Positions 1 to 9,464 are shown, counted from the stretch's first letter. The stretch: 64,000 bases of DNA from Pseudomonas abieticivorans (GCF_023509015.1 NZ_CP094975.1:441501-505500), one strand, 5' to 3'. Program-made: numbers and translations. The notes: generated by a model from the letters alone, not told the origin.

Positions 1-169
1 GCAATCGTGGGCTGGCCACGGCGCTGAGCGTTCGACGATTTGATCAACGAAAGCATGCCTTTGACAAATTTTCGACACCTGGCCCTTCATGATTCTCGCT
101 CGTCATTCGTCTTAATGAGTAATGGACGAGAAATCGTAATCGCTACAGGCTCTGAAAAGGAGTATTCGC
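1..169. other. Leader region upstream of the first gene
   Basis: I see no complete gene here; bases 1-50 could be the tail of a gene lying outside the window. An imperfect inverted repeat, CTCGTCATT at 99-107 and AATGGACGAG at 121-130, lies about 40 bases before the Fur-like gene start and could be an operator for it. An AAGGAG ribosome binding site at about 157-162 serves the ATG at 170. Confidence 0.3.
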
Positions 170-547
170 ATGCACCACCCCACACTGCACAGCGCCGCAA
201 AGGAGTTGCGGCAACGAGCCACGGCCAGCCGCGAGCCGGTCGCGCTGCCTACCGATGCCGACCGCTGCGGCAACGGCCAGATCAAATTGCTGCTCAAGAC
301 CTTCGGCCTGCGCACCAGCTTGATCCGCCTCAAAGTCATCGACACCCTGCTCAATGCCGCCCATGAAAACCGCCCGGTGGGCGTGCGCGGGGTGCACACC
401 CACCTGGAAGCGCTGGGCATCCCCCTGTCGTTCCTGAGCGTGCGCGAGGTGCTCAAGCGCTTGTGCGTGGAGGGTGTGATCGACCTCAATGAAGACAAAT
501 CCTACTGCCTGACAGCGCCTGCCTTGGCGATTCTGGAAGGGAGTTAG
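170..547 (+). CDS. Fur-like winged-helix transcriptional regulator (small)
   Basis: Protein of 125 residues. The segment from about residue 38 to 110 (KTFGLRTSLIRLKVIDTLL, then VRGVHTHLEALGIPLSF and VREVLKRLCVEGVIDLN) has the helix spacing of the Fur N-terminal winged helix. The C-terminal dimerisation and metal-binding part of true Fur/Zur is missing: the protein ends soon after the wing, and no His/Cys-rich metal site is visible. It is therefore probably a DNA-binding protein of the Fur superfamily rather than a classical metal sensor. The ATG follows AAGGAG at good spacing. It meets the next gene tail to tail with no gap. Function is inferred from fold pattern only. Confidence 0.6.
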   Translation: MHHPTLHSAAKELRQRATASREPVALPTDADRCGNGQIKLLLKTFGLRTSLIRLKVIDTLLNAAHENRPVGVRGVHTHLEALGIPLSFLSVREVLKRLCVEGVIDLNEDKSYCLTAPALAILEGS

Positions 548-736
548 TCAGGGCTTGACCTTGCGACGCATGAAGCCGTTGATCACCACCACCACGACCG
601 CCACACCCATGGCGATGTACTGGAACTGTTTTTCGGTAATGATCCCGGTGTTCTGCAGCCACGACAGCCCCAGCATGATGGCCAGCACGGCCAGGGCAAT
701 CAGGACGGAGTAAATCAAGCGCTGCTTTTGAGTCAT
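548..736 (-). CDS. Small two-helix inner membrane protein
   Basis: Protein of 62 residues with two hydrophobic stretches, about residues 7-26 (YSVLIALAVLAIMLGLSWL) and 39-55 (YIAMGVAVVVVVINGFM), separated by a short polar loop, ending in a basic RRKVKP tail. This predicts a hairpin membrane protein with both ends in the cytoplasm. The start has an AGGAAA ribosome binding site. It converges with the Fur-like gene. I do not recognise the family and assign no function. Confidence 0.6.
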   Translation of the reverse strand: MTQKQRLIYSVLIALAVLAIMLGLSWLQNTGIITEKQFQYIAMGVAVVVVVINGFMRRKVKP

Positions 737-890
737 TGCGGTTTCCTGGTTTCATTTGTATCGGGCGTGTATCGCAGGCCTTGCCAAGTGCGTACGCGAC
801 TCTGGCAATGGACCTGCATTTGTGCGGTCTCATATTACAGTGCCCAACGACCTTTTGGGACTGGGCACTCTTAACCATGAGGACTTACAC

Positions 891-1106
891 ATGCTTCGTC
901 GAATCACTCTGCTGATTCCGCTTCTTCTGACCGTCAGCCTGAGTGGCTGCTGGATGTTCATGCCACCGGGCGGCGGTGGCGGCCACGGTGGTGGTGGTGG
1001 TGGTGGTGGTGGTGGTGGTGGTGGTGGTGGTGGTGGTGGTGGTGGTGGTGGTGGTCACGGCGGCCCTGGTGGCGGTGGCGGCCCAGGCTTCAGCCAAGGT
1101 CGCTGA
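891..1106 (+). CDS. Polyglycine lipoprotein
   Basis: Protein of 71 residues. The start at 891 is chosen because it gives a classical lipoprotein signal peptide: MLRR, a hydrophobic core, then the lipobox LSGC with the acylated Cys at position 20. After PP at 25-26 the rest is almost all glycine: GGGGGH, then 23 consecutive glycines (residues 33-55), then HGGPGGGGGPGFSQGR. The 23 glycines are all encoded by GGT, so the DNA is a perfect trinucleotide microsatellite. A +2 residue next to Cys20 is Trp rather than Asp, which fits outer membrane sorting. The gene is followed directly by a strong terminator, so it is probably monocistronic. No enzymatic function can be inferred; a surface or periplasmic spacer is a guess. 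Confidence 0.65.
   Translation: MLRRITLLIPLLLTVSLSGCWMFMPPGGGGGHGGGGGGGGGGGGGGGGGGGGGGGHGGPGGGGGPGFSQGR
987..1055 (+). repeat. (GGT)23 trinucleotide microsatellite
   Basis: An uninterrupted run of 23 GGT units in frame inside the lipoprotein gene. Because the unit is three bases, gain or loss of copies changes the number of glycines but not the frame. The purity of the run, with no synonymous GGC, suggests recent slippage expansion. Confidence 0.95.
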
Positions 1107-1114
1107 GCCCTATG

Positions 1115-1140
1115 ACGAGCCCTTCGGGGCTCGTTTTTTA
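1115..1140 (+). terminator. Rho-independent terminator after the polyglycine lipoprotein
   Basis: Eight-base-pair stem ACGAGCCC/GGGCTCGT closed by a TTCG tetraloop and followed by a run of T, 8 bases after the lipoprotein stop codon. It also separates this gene from the convergent LysR gene. Confidence 0.9.
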
Positions 1141-1157
1141 TGCGCGCCGATTAGCCC

Positions 1158-2072
1158 CTACGGCTGATCGCGATGGTGCAACCCCAACCCAGGCCGGGCG
1201 CACAACTCCACCAGCCAGTCGACGAACACCCGCACCCGCCGCGACAAATGGCGGTGCGCCGGGTACATCGCGGTCAGGGGCAAGGTGGGCGGAGGGTTGT
1301 TCGCCAGCACCTCGAGCAACGTGCCCTCGCGCAACTGCCGACGCACGTGGTAATAGGGCATTTGCACCAGCCCATACCCCGCCTCACACGCTGCCAGGTA
1401 GCCATCGGCGCTGTTCACCGCAATGCGCTTGGGCAACTCGATCGCACCACCCTGCGCGAACTCCAAGCCAAAGCGTTTACCGGAAGTGGCCGAGAAGTAC
1501 TCGACCATTTCATGCCCCTGCAACTGGTCCAACCGCACCGGCACGCCGCGCTGCTGCAGGTAACCGGGGCTGGCACAGGTCACTTGCAGCAACTGCACCA
1601 AGGGCCGCGCCACCAGGGTTTCGTCCAGCGGTGCGCCGCCGCGCAACACGCAGTCCACCCCTTCGCGCAACAGGTCCACCGGGCGATCGTTCAGGCCAAC
1701 CTCCAGGTTGATCAAGGGGTAGCGCGCGGTGAATTCGGCCAGGTGGGCAAACACCAGCAGCTTGCCGATACCCGCCGGCATGTCGACCCGCAACAGGCCA
1801 CTGGGGCTGTGGGGTGACTGGGTGAACAGCGCTTCGGTTTCTTCAAGCTCATTGAGCAGGCTCACACATCGCTGGTAGTAGGCAGCGCCATCCAGCGTGG
1901 GGCTGACATGGCGAGTGGTGCGCAGCAGCAGCTGCACGCCCAGGTGCGCCTCCAACTGTTTGACCAGGATGCTCACGGAGGCGCGCGGTAGCCCCAGGCT
2001 ATCGGCCGCCCGAGCGAAACCGCCCAGTTCGACGATGCGGGTAAACACGCGCATGGCATTGAATCGGTCCAC
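1158..2072 (-). CDS. LysR-family transcriptional regulator
   Basis: Protein of 304 residues, the usual LysR length. The N-terminal winged helix-turn-helix is clear at about residues 4-62 (VFTRIVELGGFARAADSLG, LPRASVSILVKQLEAHLG, VQLLLRTTRHVSPT). The remainder is a typical substrate-binding domain of the type that senses a small effector. It is transcribed divergently from the aldo/keto reductase gene 110 bases away, which is the classical arrangement for a LysR regulator and its target, so it probably controls that reductase and itself. The effector is unknown. Confidence 0.85.
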   Translation of the reverse strand: MDRFNAMRVFTRIVELGGFARAADSLGLPRASVSILVKQLEAHLGVQLLLRTTRHVSPTLDGAAYYQRCVSLLNELEETEALFTQSPHSPSGLLRVDMPAGIGKLLVFAHLAEFTARYPLINLEVGLNDRPVDLLREGVDCVLRGGAPLDETLVARPLVQLLQVTCASPGYLQQRGVPVRLDQLQGHEMVEYFSATSGKRFGLEFAQGGAIELPKRIAVNSADGYLAACEAGYGLVQMPYYHVRRQLREGTLLEVLANNPPPTLPLTAMYPAHRHLSRRVRVFVDWLVELCARPGLGLHHRDQP

Positions 2073-2182
2073 CAGCCCTCCGATTGATTGGAATTTCTAA
2101 ACAGTGATAGCGGATTTAGCCGGTTTATTCAGGCAGTGTCGAGGAGAACAATGCCAGCCTATTCAATCGAAGGAGCTTGACC

Positions 2183-3178
<996 letters not shown>

Positions 3179-3443
3179 ACTGTGAACCTGTTGGGGTAGA
3201 CGTGCATTACACACCTCTACCCTTGCACGGTTTTCAAGACTTGTAGCCTCGCGCTGTGGTTTTGCTCTACACAAAAAACTCCTACGTCCTACCTTCACCG
3301 CTATAAATGGCCCGCTGTGGTAGGCCGCCATTCACCCTAGAATCACCTCAAGGTCCTGGCTGCCTACAGCCAGTGCTTGCAGGAGTGATCCTTTGCCAGG
3401 AGTGAACGATTCACTCGCTACCCTCACTACAAGGACGTATTTC

Positions 3444-3827
3444 ATGAACCTCGACGACCTCAATCGCATCGACATCCGGCAACTGCCCCAGTCACTGCAG
3501 GCATTGATCGACTGCATCGGTGTGGAGCACGCCTACCACCTGACCTACCTGTACGGTGGGCGGCCCAAATACATTCCCAAACAAAGCAAACGCACGGCGC
3601 TGGCGCAGCACTTGCCCGCGCAAGCCCTGGCCGCACTGATCGAACGCTTTGCCGGGCTAGCCCTGGAGATCCCCAAAGTCGACCATTTCCACCGCCAATT
3701 GCGTAACCATCAGATCCAGCAGGAAAGTTGCGATGGCCTGTCGCGCAGCGCGCTGGCCGACAAGTACGGCTTGAGCTTGCGCCAGATCGGGAATATTCGG
3801 CGCCAGGAAGCCATGGCCCAAGGTTGA
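3444..3827 (+). CDS. Mor-type transcription activator (orphan)
   Basis: Protein of 127 residues resembling the Mor/C activator family of phage Mu. The features are LIDCIGVEHAYHLTYLYGG followed by RPKYIPK (the family's GG-x-x-x-YIPK strand) at the centre, and a C-terminal helix-turn-helix, SRSALADKYGLSLRQIGNI. The start at 3444 has AAGGAC upstream and begins MNLDDL; an earlier in-frame start exists at 3393 but adds an unlikely leader. No phage structural, lysis or integrase genes are nearby, so this is a solitary domesticated or relict regulator. Its target is unknown. Confidence 0.65.
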   Translation: MNLDDLNRIDIRQLPQSLQALIDCIGVEHAYHLTYLYGGRPKYIPKQSKRTALAQHLPAQALAALIERFAGLALEIPKVDHFHRQLRNHQIQQESCDGLSRSALADKYGLSLRQIGNIRRQEAMAQG

Positions 3828-3886
3828 GCCGGCGCACCTCACGGATAAATGCTGCGCCGCCAACGCCAGGATTTATCCGCCCCCCG

Positions 3887-4387
3887 TCACACCGCGTTGA
3901 AGGCGTTGCGCAGTCGCGCCAGGTCCAGCTTGTGCATGCTCAACAAAGCGGTCATCACCGCCTCGGTACGGCGGCTGTCGGGATCGCTCATCAACGTTGC
4001 AAGTTCGGTGGGCACCACCTGCCAGGACACGCCGAAGCGGTCCTTCAGCCAGCCGCACTGCTGTGCCTCCAGCGGCCCGCCGGCGGTCAATCGCTCCCAG
4101 TAATAGTCGATCTCATGCTGGGTTTCGCAGTTGATCTGGAACGATACCGCCTCGCTGAACTTAAATTGCGGCCCACCGTTGAGAAAAGTGAAGGCCTGCC
4201 CGGCCAGTTGCACTTCAACGGTCAGTACCGAGCCCTCCGGGCGGCCGTGAACCTCGAAGCCGGCCTTGCCGAAATAGCTGATGGCGGTAATTTTTGCTTC
4301 CTGGAAAATCTCGACGTAATAGTTCGCGGCCTCCTCGGCCAGCCCATCGAACCACAGGCAGGGGCTGATTTTTTGTAGTGTTGTCAT
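3887..4387 (-). CDS. VOC-superfamily (PhnB/3-demethylubiquinone methyltransferase-like) protein
   Basis: Protein of 166 residues in the PhnB-like branch of the vicinal oxygen chelate fold (the family named 3-dmu-9_3-mt). Typical strings are ISPCLWFDGLAEEAANYYV at the N-terminus, FTFLNGGPQFKFSEAVSFQI in the middle and GWLKDRFGVSWQVVP near the end. The last forms the second beta-alpha-beta-beta-beta unit. An excellent AGGAGGTG ribosome binding site precedes the ATG. Members of this family are often annotated as methyltransferases but have no methyltransferase fold; the actual reaction is unknown. It is divergent from the GNAT gene and shares an ~80 base promoter region with it. Confidence 0.8.
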   Translation of the reverse strand: MTTLQKISPCLWFDGLAEEAANYYVEIFQEAKITAISYFGKAGFEVHGRPEGSVLTVEVQLAGQAFTFLNGGPQFKFSEAVSFQINCETQHEIDYYWERLTAGGPLEAQQCGWLKDRFGVSWQVVPTELATLMSDPDSRRTEAVMTALLSMHKLDLARLRNAFNAV

Positions 4388-4468
4388 GATTCACCTCCTG
4401 ATCGGACCTTCAGTATGGTGCACAATGGGCGGATCGATTCTGCCCACTCATCCAGGAGGACCCTCATC

Positions 4469-4951
4469 TTGAACCTGCACATCCGCCAGGCCACCCCCGC
4501 CGACGCCGACCTGATCCTGGGCTATATCACCGAGCTTGCGATCTACGAGAAAGCCGAGCATGAGGTGGTGACCAACGCCGCCCAGATCCGCGCCAGCCTG
4601 GCCGACCCCGAGTCACCGGCCAAGGCCATGATCTGCAGCCTGGACGACACGCCCGTGGGGTTTGCCTTGTACTTCATGAGCTATTCCACCTGGCTTGGGC
4701 GCAAGGGCATTTACCTGGAGGACCTGTACGTGTCCAACCAGCACCGCGGCATTGGCGCGGGCAAGGCATTGCTGCAGCACTTGGCCAAGCTGGCCTTTGA
4801 AAGTGGTTGCGGGCGCCTGGAATGGAGCGTGCTGGACTGGAACGAACCGGCGATCCAGTTCTACCAGTCGATCGGTGCCAGCGCGCAACCGGAGTGGGTT
4901 CGCTACCGCCTGGCCGGCGAACAGCTGAAGGCTTTCGCAACGGCACGCTAG
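4469..4951 (+). CDS. GNAT-family N-acetyltransferase (TTG start)
   Basis: Acetyl-CoA-dependent N-acetyltransferase of 160 residues. The acetyl-CoA-binding motif is LYVSNQHRGIGAGKALLQHL, with Q/R-x-x-G-x-G/A visible as HRGIGAG, and the C-terminal motif B is LEWSVLDWNEPAIQFYQSIG. The TTG at 4469 is chosen as start because AGGAGGA at 4454-4460 sits 8 bases upstream and the protein then begins LNLHIRQATPADADL, the expected first strand. The upstream in-frame ATG at 4415 has no ribosome binding site. The overall pattern is close to the diamine acetyltransferase-like group (YLEDLYV), but the acceptor cannot be assigned. Confidence 0.85.
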   Translation: MNLHIRQATPADADLILGYITELAIYEKAEHEVVTNAAQIRASLADPESPAKAMICSLDDTPVGFALYFMSYSTWLGRKGIYLEDLYVSNQHRGIGAGKALLQHLAKLAFESGCGRLEWSVLDWNEPAIQFYQSIGASAQPEWVRYRLAGEQLKAFATAR

Positions 4952-4983
4952 ACTGTTGGGGGAACTCAAACGGAGATGACTGT

Positions 4984-5535
4984 ATGCGGCGTTCCACTGC
5001 CTTGATGTGCGGCACGGCCCTGACCCTTTGCCTGCAACTGCCTGCCCTGGCGGCGGGCGCCTTCACCCTGAAAACGCCCGACGGCGAAGACAATTCGCTG
5101 CTGCGCGAAACCAACGCGGCGAACACCGGCGATTGCGGCGGCGAGAATGTCTCGCCGGCGCTGAGCTGGAGCAATGCCCCCGCTGGCACGCAAAGTTTTG
5201 CGTTGATCATGCACGACCCTGACGGCCAAAAAGGCCTGGGGGTCAACCATTGGGTGCATTACGGCATCAATGCCAGCACCCATCAGTTGGCAGCGGACGC
5301 GAGCCTCAAGGGCAAGATCGAAGGCCTGGGGGGCACCAACAGCAAGCAACTGACCACCTACTCCGGGCCTTGCCCGCCGGTGGGCGAGAACCCGCATCAC
5401 TACGTGATTCAGATTTACGCGCTGGACCTGGCCCCCGATGCCCTGCCAGCAGCGCTGACCCGCGAGGCATTGCAGGCAAAGATCAAGGGGCACATCCTGG
5501 CCAATACCAGCGTGGTACGCCGATACGGTCGTTGA
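4984..5535 (+). CDS. Secreted YbhB/YbcL (PEBP)-family protein
   Basis: Phosphatidylethanolamine-binding-protein-like (Raf kinase inhibitor-like) protein of 183 residues. Residues 1-24 form a signal peptide ending LPALAAG, so it is periplasmic, unlike E. coli YbhB. Family motifs are ENVSPALSWSNAPAGTQSFA, LIMHDPDG, NHWVHYGI and the ligand-site segment GPCPPVGENPHHY. The start at 4984 has GGAG 8 bases upstream. The ligand and role are unknown in bacteria. It follows the GNAT gene by 32 bases and may be co-transcribed with it, and it ends at a hairpin shared with convergent eutC. Confidence 0.88.
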   Translation: MRRSTALMCGTALTLCLQLPALAAGAFTLKTPDGEDNSLLRETNAANTGDCGGENVSPALSWSNAPAGTQSFALIMHDPDGQKGLGVNHWVHYGINASTHQLAADASLKGKIEGLGGTNSKQLTTYSGPCPPVGENPHHYVIQIYALDLAPDALPAALTREALQAKIKGHILANTSVVRRYGR

Positions 5536-5540
5536 ACTGT

Positions 5541-5573
5541 TCGCGGATAACCGGGGAGCCGGTCTATCCGCGA
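5541..5573. terminator. Hairpin between convergent ybhB-like gene and eutC
   Basis: Near-perfect inverted repeat TCGCGGATAACCGG, loop GGAG, CCGGT-C-TATCCGCGA, with one bulged base. The outer arm resembles the palindrome of the REP elements elsewhere in the window. It starts 6 bases after the stop at 5535 and overlaps the eutC stop codon. Possible bidirectional terminator, though no T run is present. Confidence 0.5.
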
Positions 5574-6382
5574 TCCGGCCCCAACAGAAAATTCCCCGGC
5601 CGCACCTCGGCATCCCCCTCCAGCACCGGCACCTGGGCTTCATCCTTCAAATTAACCCCCGACAGTTGTCGCCGCTGCGCCTCGCGCATCAGGTACAACA
5701 ATTTGTGCGCCGCCATGGCATAGCTCATGCCCTCCAGCCGCACGTTGGAAATGCAATTGCGCGCCGCATCGTTCAGGCCCACCCGCGGCGCGTAAGTGAA
5801 GTACAGCCCCAGGCTGTCGGGCGAACTGAGGCCTGGCCGTTCACCGATCAGGATCACCACCATTTTTGCCCCCAGCAGTTGCCCCACCTCGTCGGCCACC
5901 GCCACTCGGCCCTGCTCCACCAGCGTGATCGGCGCCAAGGTCCAACCCTCGGCGCCGGCCAGCTCGTCGACGCGTTGCAGCATGGGCAAGGCGTGGCGAT
6001 GCACGGCAAGCGATGAAAGCCCGTCGGCCACTACCACGGCCAGGTCAAAGCCGTGCCGTGGGTCGTCGCGCAAAGCCTGAGCACTGTCTTGGTGCAGCCG
6101 CCGGCCCAGGTCCGGCCGCTGCAGGTACTGGTTGCGGTCGGCAGCGGCGCTGTGCAGGCTGATGGCCTCGCGCCCGCGCAGCTTGAGCGCCTGGATGATT
6201 TCGGCCTGCTCGAACGGCGTGTGCACCGCGTCCCGCGCCTGGGCGTGGGCGTACTGGAAATCCAGCTGCGCGGCGGTTGGCAGGCTGGTGCCGGCGCGGC
6301 CCAAGGCGATGCGCGCCGAGGTCAGGCCGCGCAGTTGTTGCCAGGGGTCGGCCTGCGCCGGGTTGCGGGGTTCGTCGCTCAT
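5564..6382 (-). CDS. eutC: Ethanolamine ammonia-lyase small subunit
   Basis: Light chain (272 residues) of coenzyme B12-dependent ethanolamine ammonia-lyase, which splits ethanolamine into acetaldehyde and ammonia. The conserved B12-side motif [20 protein letters not shown] is present at about residues 178-197, preceded by [15 protein letters not shown]. The start has AAGGACAGGG upstream, and only 9 bases separate it from eutB, so the subunits are co-translated. The operon has no shell proteins, reactivase EutA or aldehyde dehydrogenase in this window, as is usual for the short Pseudomonas eut system. Confidence 0.95.
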   Translation of the reverse strand: MSDEPRNPAQADPWQQLRGLTSARIALGRAGTSLPTAAQLDFQYAHAQARDAVHTPFEQAEIIQALKLRGREAISLHSAAADRNQYLQRPDLGRRLHQDSAQALRDDPRHGFDLAVVVADGLSSLAVHRHALPMLQRVDELAGAEGWTLAPITLVEQGRVAVADEVGQLLGAKMVVILIGERPGLSSPDSLGLYFTYAPRVGLNDAARNCISNVRLEGMSYAMAAHKLLYLMREAQRRQLSGVNLKDEAQVPVLEGDAEVRPGNFLLGPDRG

Positions 6383-6391
6383 GCCCTGTCC

Positions 6392-7786
6392 TTAACTCAA
6401 GTGCGCCAGCGCCTGGCGAAATGCCGGCGGCAGGCCGTTGCCCAGGCGCAGCGTGCCCTCGCCCTGATGCAGGATGCCCATGCGTGCCAGCCAGTCCTCG
6501 AACTCCGGTGCCGGGCGCAGGCCCAGGGTCTTGCGCGCGTACAGGGCATCGTGGAAGGAGGTGGTCTGGTAGTTGAGCATGATGTCGTCCGAACCCGGGA
6601 TGCCCATGATGAAATTGATGCCGGCCACCCCCAGCAGAGTCAGCAGCATGTCCATGTCGTCCTGGTCGGCTTCGGCATGGTTGGTGTAGCAGATGTCGCA
6701 GCCCATGGGCACGCCCAGCAGCTTGCCGCAGAAGTGATCTTCCAGGCCTGCGCGAATGATCTGCTTGCCGTTGTACAGGTATTCCGGGCCGATGAAGCCG
6801 ACCACGGTGTTTACCAGGAATGGCTTGAAGTGGCGCGCCACGGCGTAGGCGCGGGCCTCGCAGGTTTGCTGGTCGACGCCATGGTGGGCGTTGGCCGACA
6901 GCGCACTGCCCTGGCCCGTCTCGAAGTACATCAGGTTCTCGCCCACGCTGCCGCGCTTAAGGCTCAGGCCGGCTTCGTAGCCTTCGCGCAGCAACTCAAG
7001 GCTGATGCCGAAACTGCTGTTGGCCGCCTCGGTGCCGGCGATGGACTGGAACACCAGGTCCAGCGGCACGCCGCGCTCGATCGCAGCGATAGACGAAGTC
7101 ACGTGGGTGAGCACGCAGGACTGGGTCGGGATCTGATAGTGCTGGATCACCCCGTCGAGCATCTTCAGCAACTCGCTGATGGCGCTCAAGCTGTCGGTGG
7201 CCGGGTTGATGCCGATCATGGCATCGCCGTTGCCGTACAGCAGGCCATCCAGCACGCTGGCGGCGATGCCCGCCGGGTCATCCGTGGGGTGGTTGGGTTG
7301 CAGGCGGGTCGACAACCGGCCACGCAGGCCCACGGTGTTGCGAAAGCGGCTGACCACGCGAATCTTCTGCGACACCAGCACCAGGTCCTGCACGCGCATG
7401 ATCTTGGACACCGCCGCCGCCATCTCAGGCGTCAGGCCCGGCGCCAGGGCGCGCAGGCTGGATTCATCGGCGGCGTCGCCCAGCAGCCAGTCGCGAAAGC
7501 TGCCCACGGTCAGGTGGCTGACCGGGGCAAACGCGGCCTTGTCGTGGCTGTCGATGATCAGCCGGGTGACTTCGTCGTCCTCGTAGGGGATCAGCGCTTC
7601 TTGCAAAAAGCGCTTGAGCGGCACATCAGCCAGGGCCATCTGTGCCGCCGCGCGCTCGGCATCGCTGCCGGCGGCGACTTCGGCCAGGTAATCACCGGAA
7701 CGCGCGGGGCTGGCCTTGGCCATCAGCTCTTTCAAGCTGTCGAACCGCCACACCTGCCCGCCCACGGTATGCACAAAACCACTCAT
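6392..7786 (-). CDS. eutB: Ethanolamine ammonia-lyase large subunit
   Basis: Heavy, catalytic chain (464 residues) of ethanolamine ammonia-lyase; forms the TIM barrel that holds substrate and adenosylcobalamin with EutC. Typical conserved segments are MIGINPATDSLSAISELL, SIAGTEAANSSFGISLELL, MYFETGQGSALSANAHHG (read as LMYFETGQGSALSANAHHGVD) and CDICYTNHAEADQDDMDML. Length matches the family. It lies between the permease and eutC in a three-gene operon, with a 15-base gap to the permease. Activity requires cobalamin adenosylation supplied from elsewhere in the genome. Confidence 0.96.
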   Translation of the reverse strand: MSGFVHTVGGQVWRFDSLKELMAKASPARSGDYLAEVAAGSDAERAAAQMALADVPLKRFLQEALIPYEDDEVTRLIIDSHDKAAFAPVSHLTVGSFRDWLLGDAADESSLRALAPGLTPEMAAAVSKIMRVQDLVLVSQKIRVVSRFRNTVGLRGRLSTRLQPNHPTDDPAGIAASVLDGLLYGNGDAMIGINPATDSLSAISELLKMLDGVIQHYQIPTQSCVLTHVTSSIAAIERGVPLDLVFQSIAGTEAANSSFGISLELLREGYEAGLSLKRGSVGENLMYFETGQGSALSANAHHGVDQQTCEARAYAVARHFKPFLVNTVVGFIGPEYLYNGKQIIRAGLEDHFCGKLLGVPMGCDICYTNHAEADQDDMDMLLTLLGVAGINFIMGIPGSDDIMLNYQTTSFHDALYARKTLGLRPAPEFEDWLARMGILHQGEGTLRLGNGLPPAFRQALAHLS

Positions 7787-7801
7787 CGCCGTACTCCTGT
7801 A

Positions 7802-9163
7802 TCAAGCCCCACCCACCAGCGCGGCACGTGCTGCGCCGCGGCTGAGGATGATTTTGCAGAACAGTGCGCCTGCAAGCATCAGGCCGAGGAAGATCAAACC
7901 AATCTGCAGGTTGAACCAGATCATCGCGATCAGGCAAACCACCGCCAGCACCAAGGCGATGGCCGGTACCACAGGATAGCCCGGTGCGCGGAAGCTACGC
8001 TCAAGGTTCGGCTCGCTGCGGCGCAGCTTGAACAGGCTGAGCAGGCTGATGATATACATCACGATGGCGCCGAACACCGACATGGTGATCATGGCTGCGG
8101 TCAGGGTCATGCCTTGCAGGTTGACCAGGCCGTCGCTGAAGATCGCCGCGATACCGATCACGCCGCCGGCCAGGATGGCACGGTGCGGGGTTTGGAAGCG
8201 CGACAGCTTGGCAAGGCTGGCAGGCAAAAAGCCGGCGCGGGCCAGGGCAAAGAACTGGCGCGAGTAACCCAGGATGATGCCGTGGAAGCTGGCAACCAGG
8301 CCGAACAAGCCGATCCACACCAACATATGCATCCAGTTGGAGTTGTTGCCCACAACCGCTTTCATGGCCTGCGGCAGCGGGTCGTTGATGTTCGACAGCG
8401 CGCGCCAGTCACCCACGCCGCCGGCGAAGATCATGGTGCCGATGGCCAACACCACCAGGGTCAGGATGCCGCCGATGTAGGCTCGGGGGATGGTTTTCTT
8501 CGGGTCCTTGGCCTCTTCGGCGGCCATGGCCGCACCTTCGATGGCCAGGAAAAACCAGATCGCGAACGGGATGGCCGCGAAGATCCCGGACAACGCCGGC
8601 AAGCTGAAGGTGTCACTGCCCGACCAGCCGCCCAGCACGAAGTTGCTGAAGCTGAAGCCCGGCGCTACCACGCCCATGAACACCAGCAGTTCCAGCACCG
8701 CGAGGATGGTGACCACCAACTCGAAGGTGGCGGCGATGTTCACGCCCACGATGTTCAGCGACATGAACACCAGGTAAGCCCCCGCCGCCGCCCACTTGGG
8801 ATCAAGCCCCGGGAACTGCACGTTGAGGTAGGCACCGATGGCCATGGCGATGGCCGGTGGTGCGAAGACGAATTCGATCAAGGTGGCCATGCCGGCAATC
8901 ATCCCGCCGCCCACCCCAAAGGCGCGCAGGCTATAGGCAAACGGCCCGCCGGCATTGGGGATGGCGGTGGTCAGCTCGGTGAAGCTGAAGATAAAGCAGG
9001 TGTACATCACCGCGACCATCAGCGTGGTCACCAAAAAGCCCAAGGTACCCGCCGTGCCCCAGCCATAGCTCCAGCCGAAGTACTCGCCGGAAATCACCAG
9101 CCCCACGGCAATGCCCCAGAGGTGCAGGGTGCCCAATGTCGGTTTGAGTTGCGTGCTGCTCAT
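7802..9163 (-). CDS. eat: Ethanolamine permease (APC superfamily)
   Basis: Amino acid-polyamine-organocation transporter of 453 residues with about 12 predicted membrane helices, from LHLWGIAVGLVISGEYFGW near the N-terminus to LIFLGLMLAGALF near the end. The segment GEYFGWSYGWGTAG and the loop NAGGPFAYSLRAFG are characteristic of the ethanolamine permease group. As first gene of the eat-eutB-eutC operon it supplies the substrate of the lyase. It is divergent from the AraC regulator about 300 bases away, which probably activates it in response to ethanolamine. Confidence 0.93.
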   Translation of the reverse strand: MSSTQLKPTLGTLHLWGIAVGLVISGEYFGWSYGWGTAGTLGFLVTTLMVAVMYTCFIFSFTELTTAIPNAGGPFAYSLRAFGVGGGMIAGMATLIEFVFAPPAIAMAIGAYLNVQFPGLDPKWAAAGAYLVFMSLNIVGVNIAATFELVVTILAVLELLVFMGVVAPGFSFSNFVLGGWSGSDTFSLPALSGIFAAIPFAIWFFLAIEGAAMAAEEAKDPKKTIPRAYIGGILTLVVLAIGTMIFAGGVGDWRALSNINDPLPQAMKAVVGNNSNWMHMLVWIGLFGLVASFHGIILGYSRQFFALARAGFLPASLAKLSRFQTPHRAILAGGVIGIAAIFSDGLVNLQGMTLTAAMITMSVFGAIVMYIISLLSLFKLRRSEPNLERSFRAPGYPVVPAIALVLAVVCLIAMIWFNLQIGLIFLGLMLAGALFCKIILSRGAARAALVGGA

Positions 9164-9464
9164 GTCTGTTCACCTTCAATGCTGACCCGAAAGGATGCCT
9201 GGGGGTCAGAGGCCACCCGGCAAGGCCCAGCATAACCAAGGCCATCGCGCCAAGACTTGACCGCTCAAAGCCGGTTTTGCGCCCTGCGGTCAAGTTATGC
9301 GATTGGCGCCCCATAACGGCGCACAGGTGTTTCCATGGGTATCAACCTTGTGCACGAATTTCATCAGCCGCCCGTCGCAACCCCGCAACCCTGCGGAAAA
9401 CATGAATGCGGAACAAACCTTGCTTGAAATATTTTCATACACACTCGTCAGGCAGTTTCTTCCC

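Noticed and set aside
943..1167. Poly-valine and poly-threonine frames across the GGT run
   Set aside because: They are alternate readings of the microsatellite; only the glycine frame has a lipoprotein signal and a terminator right after it.
3887..4387. Ubiquinone methyltransferase
   Set aside because: The old family name is misleading; the sequence is a VOC fold with no SAM-binding motif.
6053..9235. A 1060-residue open frame on the plus strand across the eut genes
   Set aside because: It is antisense to eutC, eutB and the permease, which are unmistakable; its composition (Gln, His, Ala, Arg, Gly) is that of high-GC antisense sequence.
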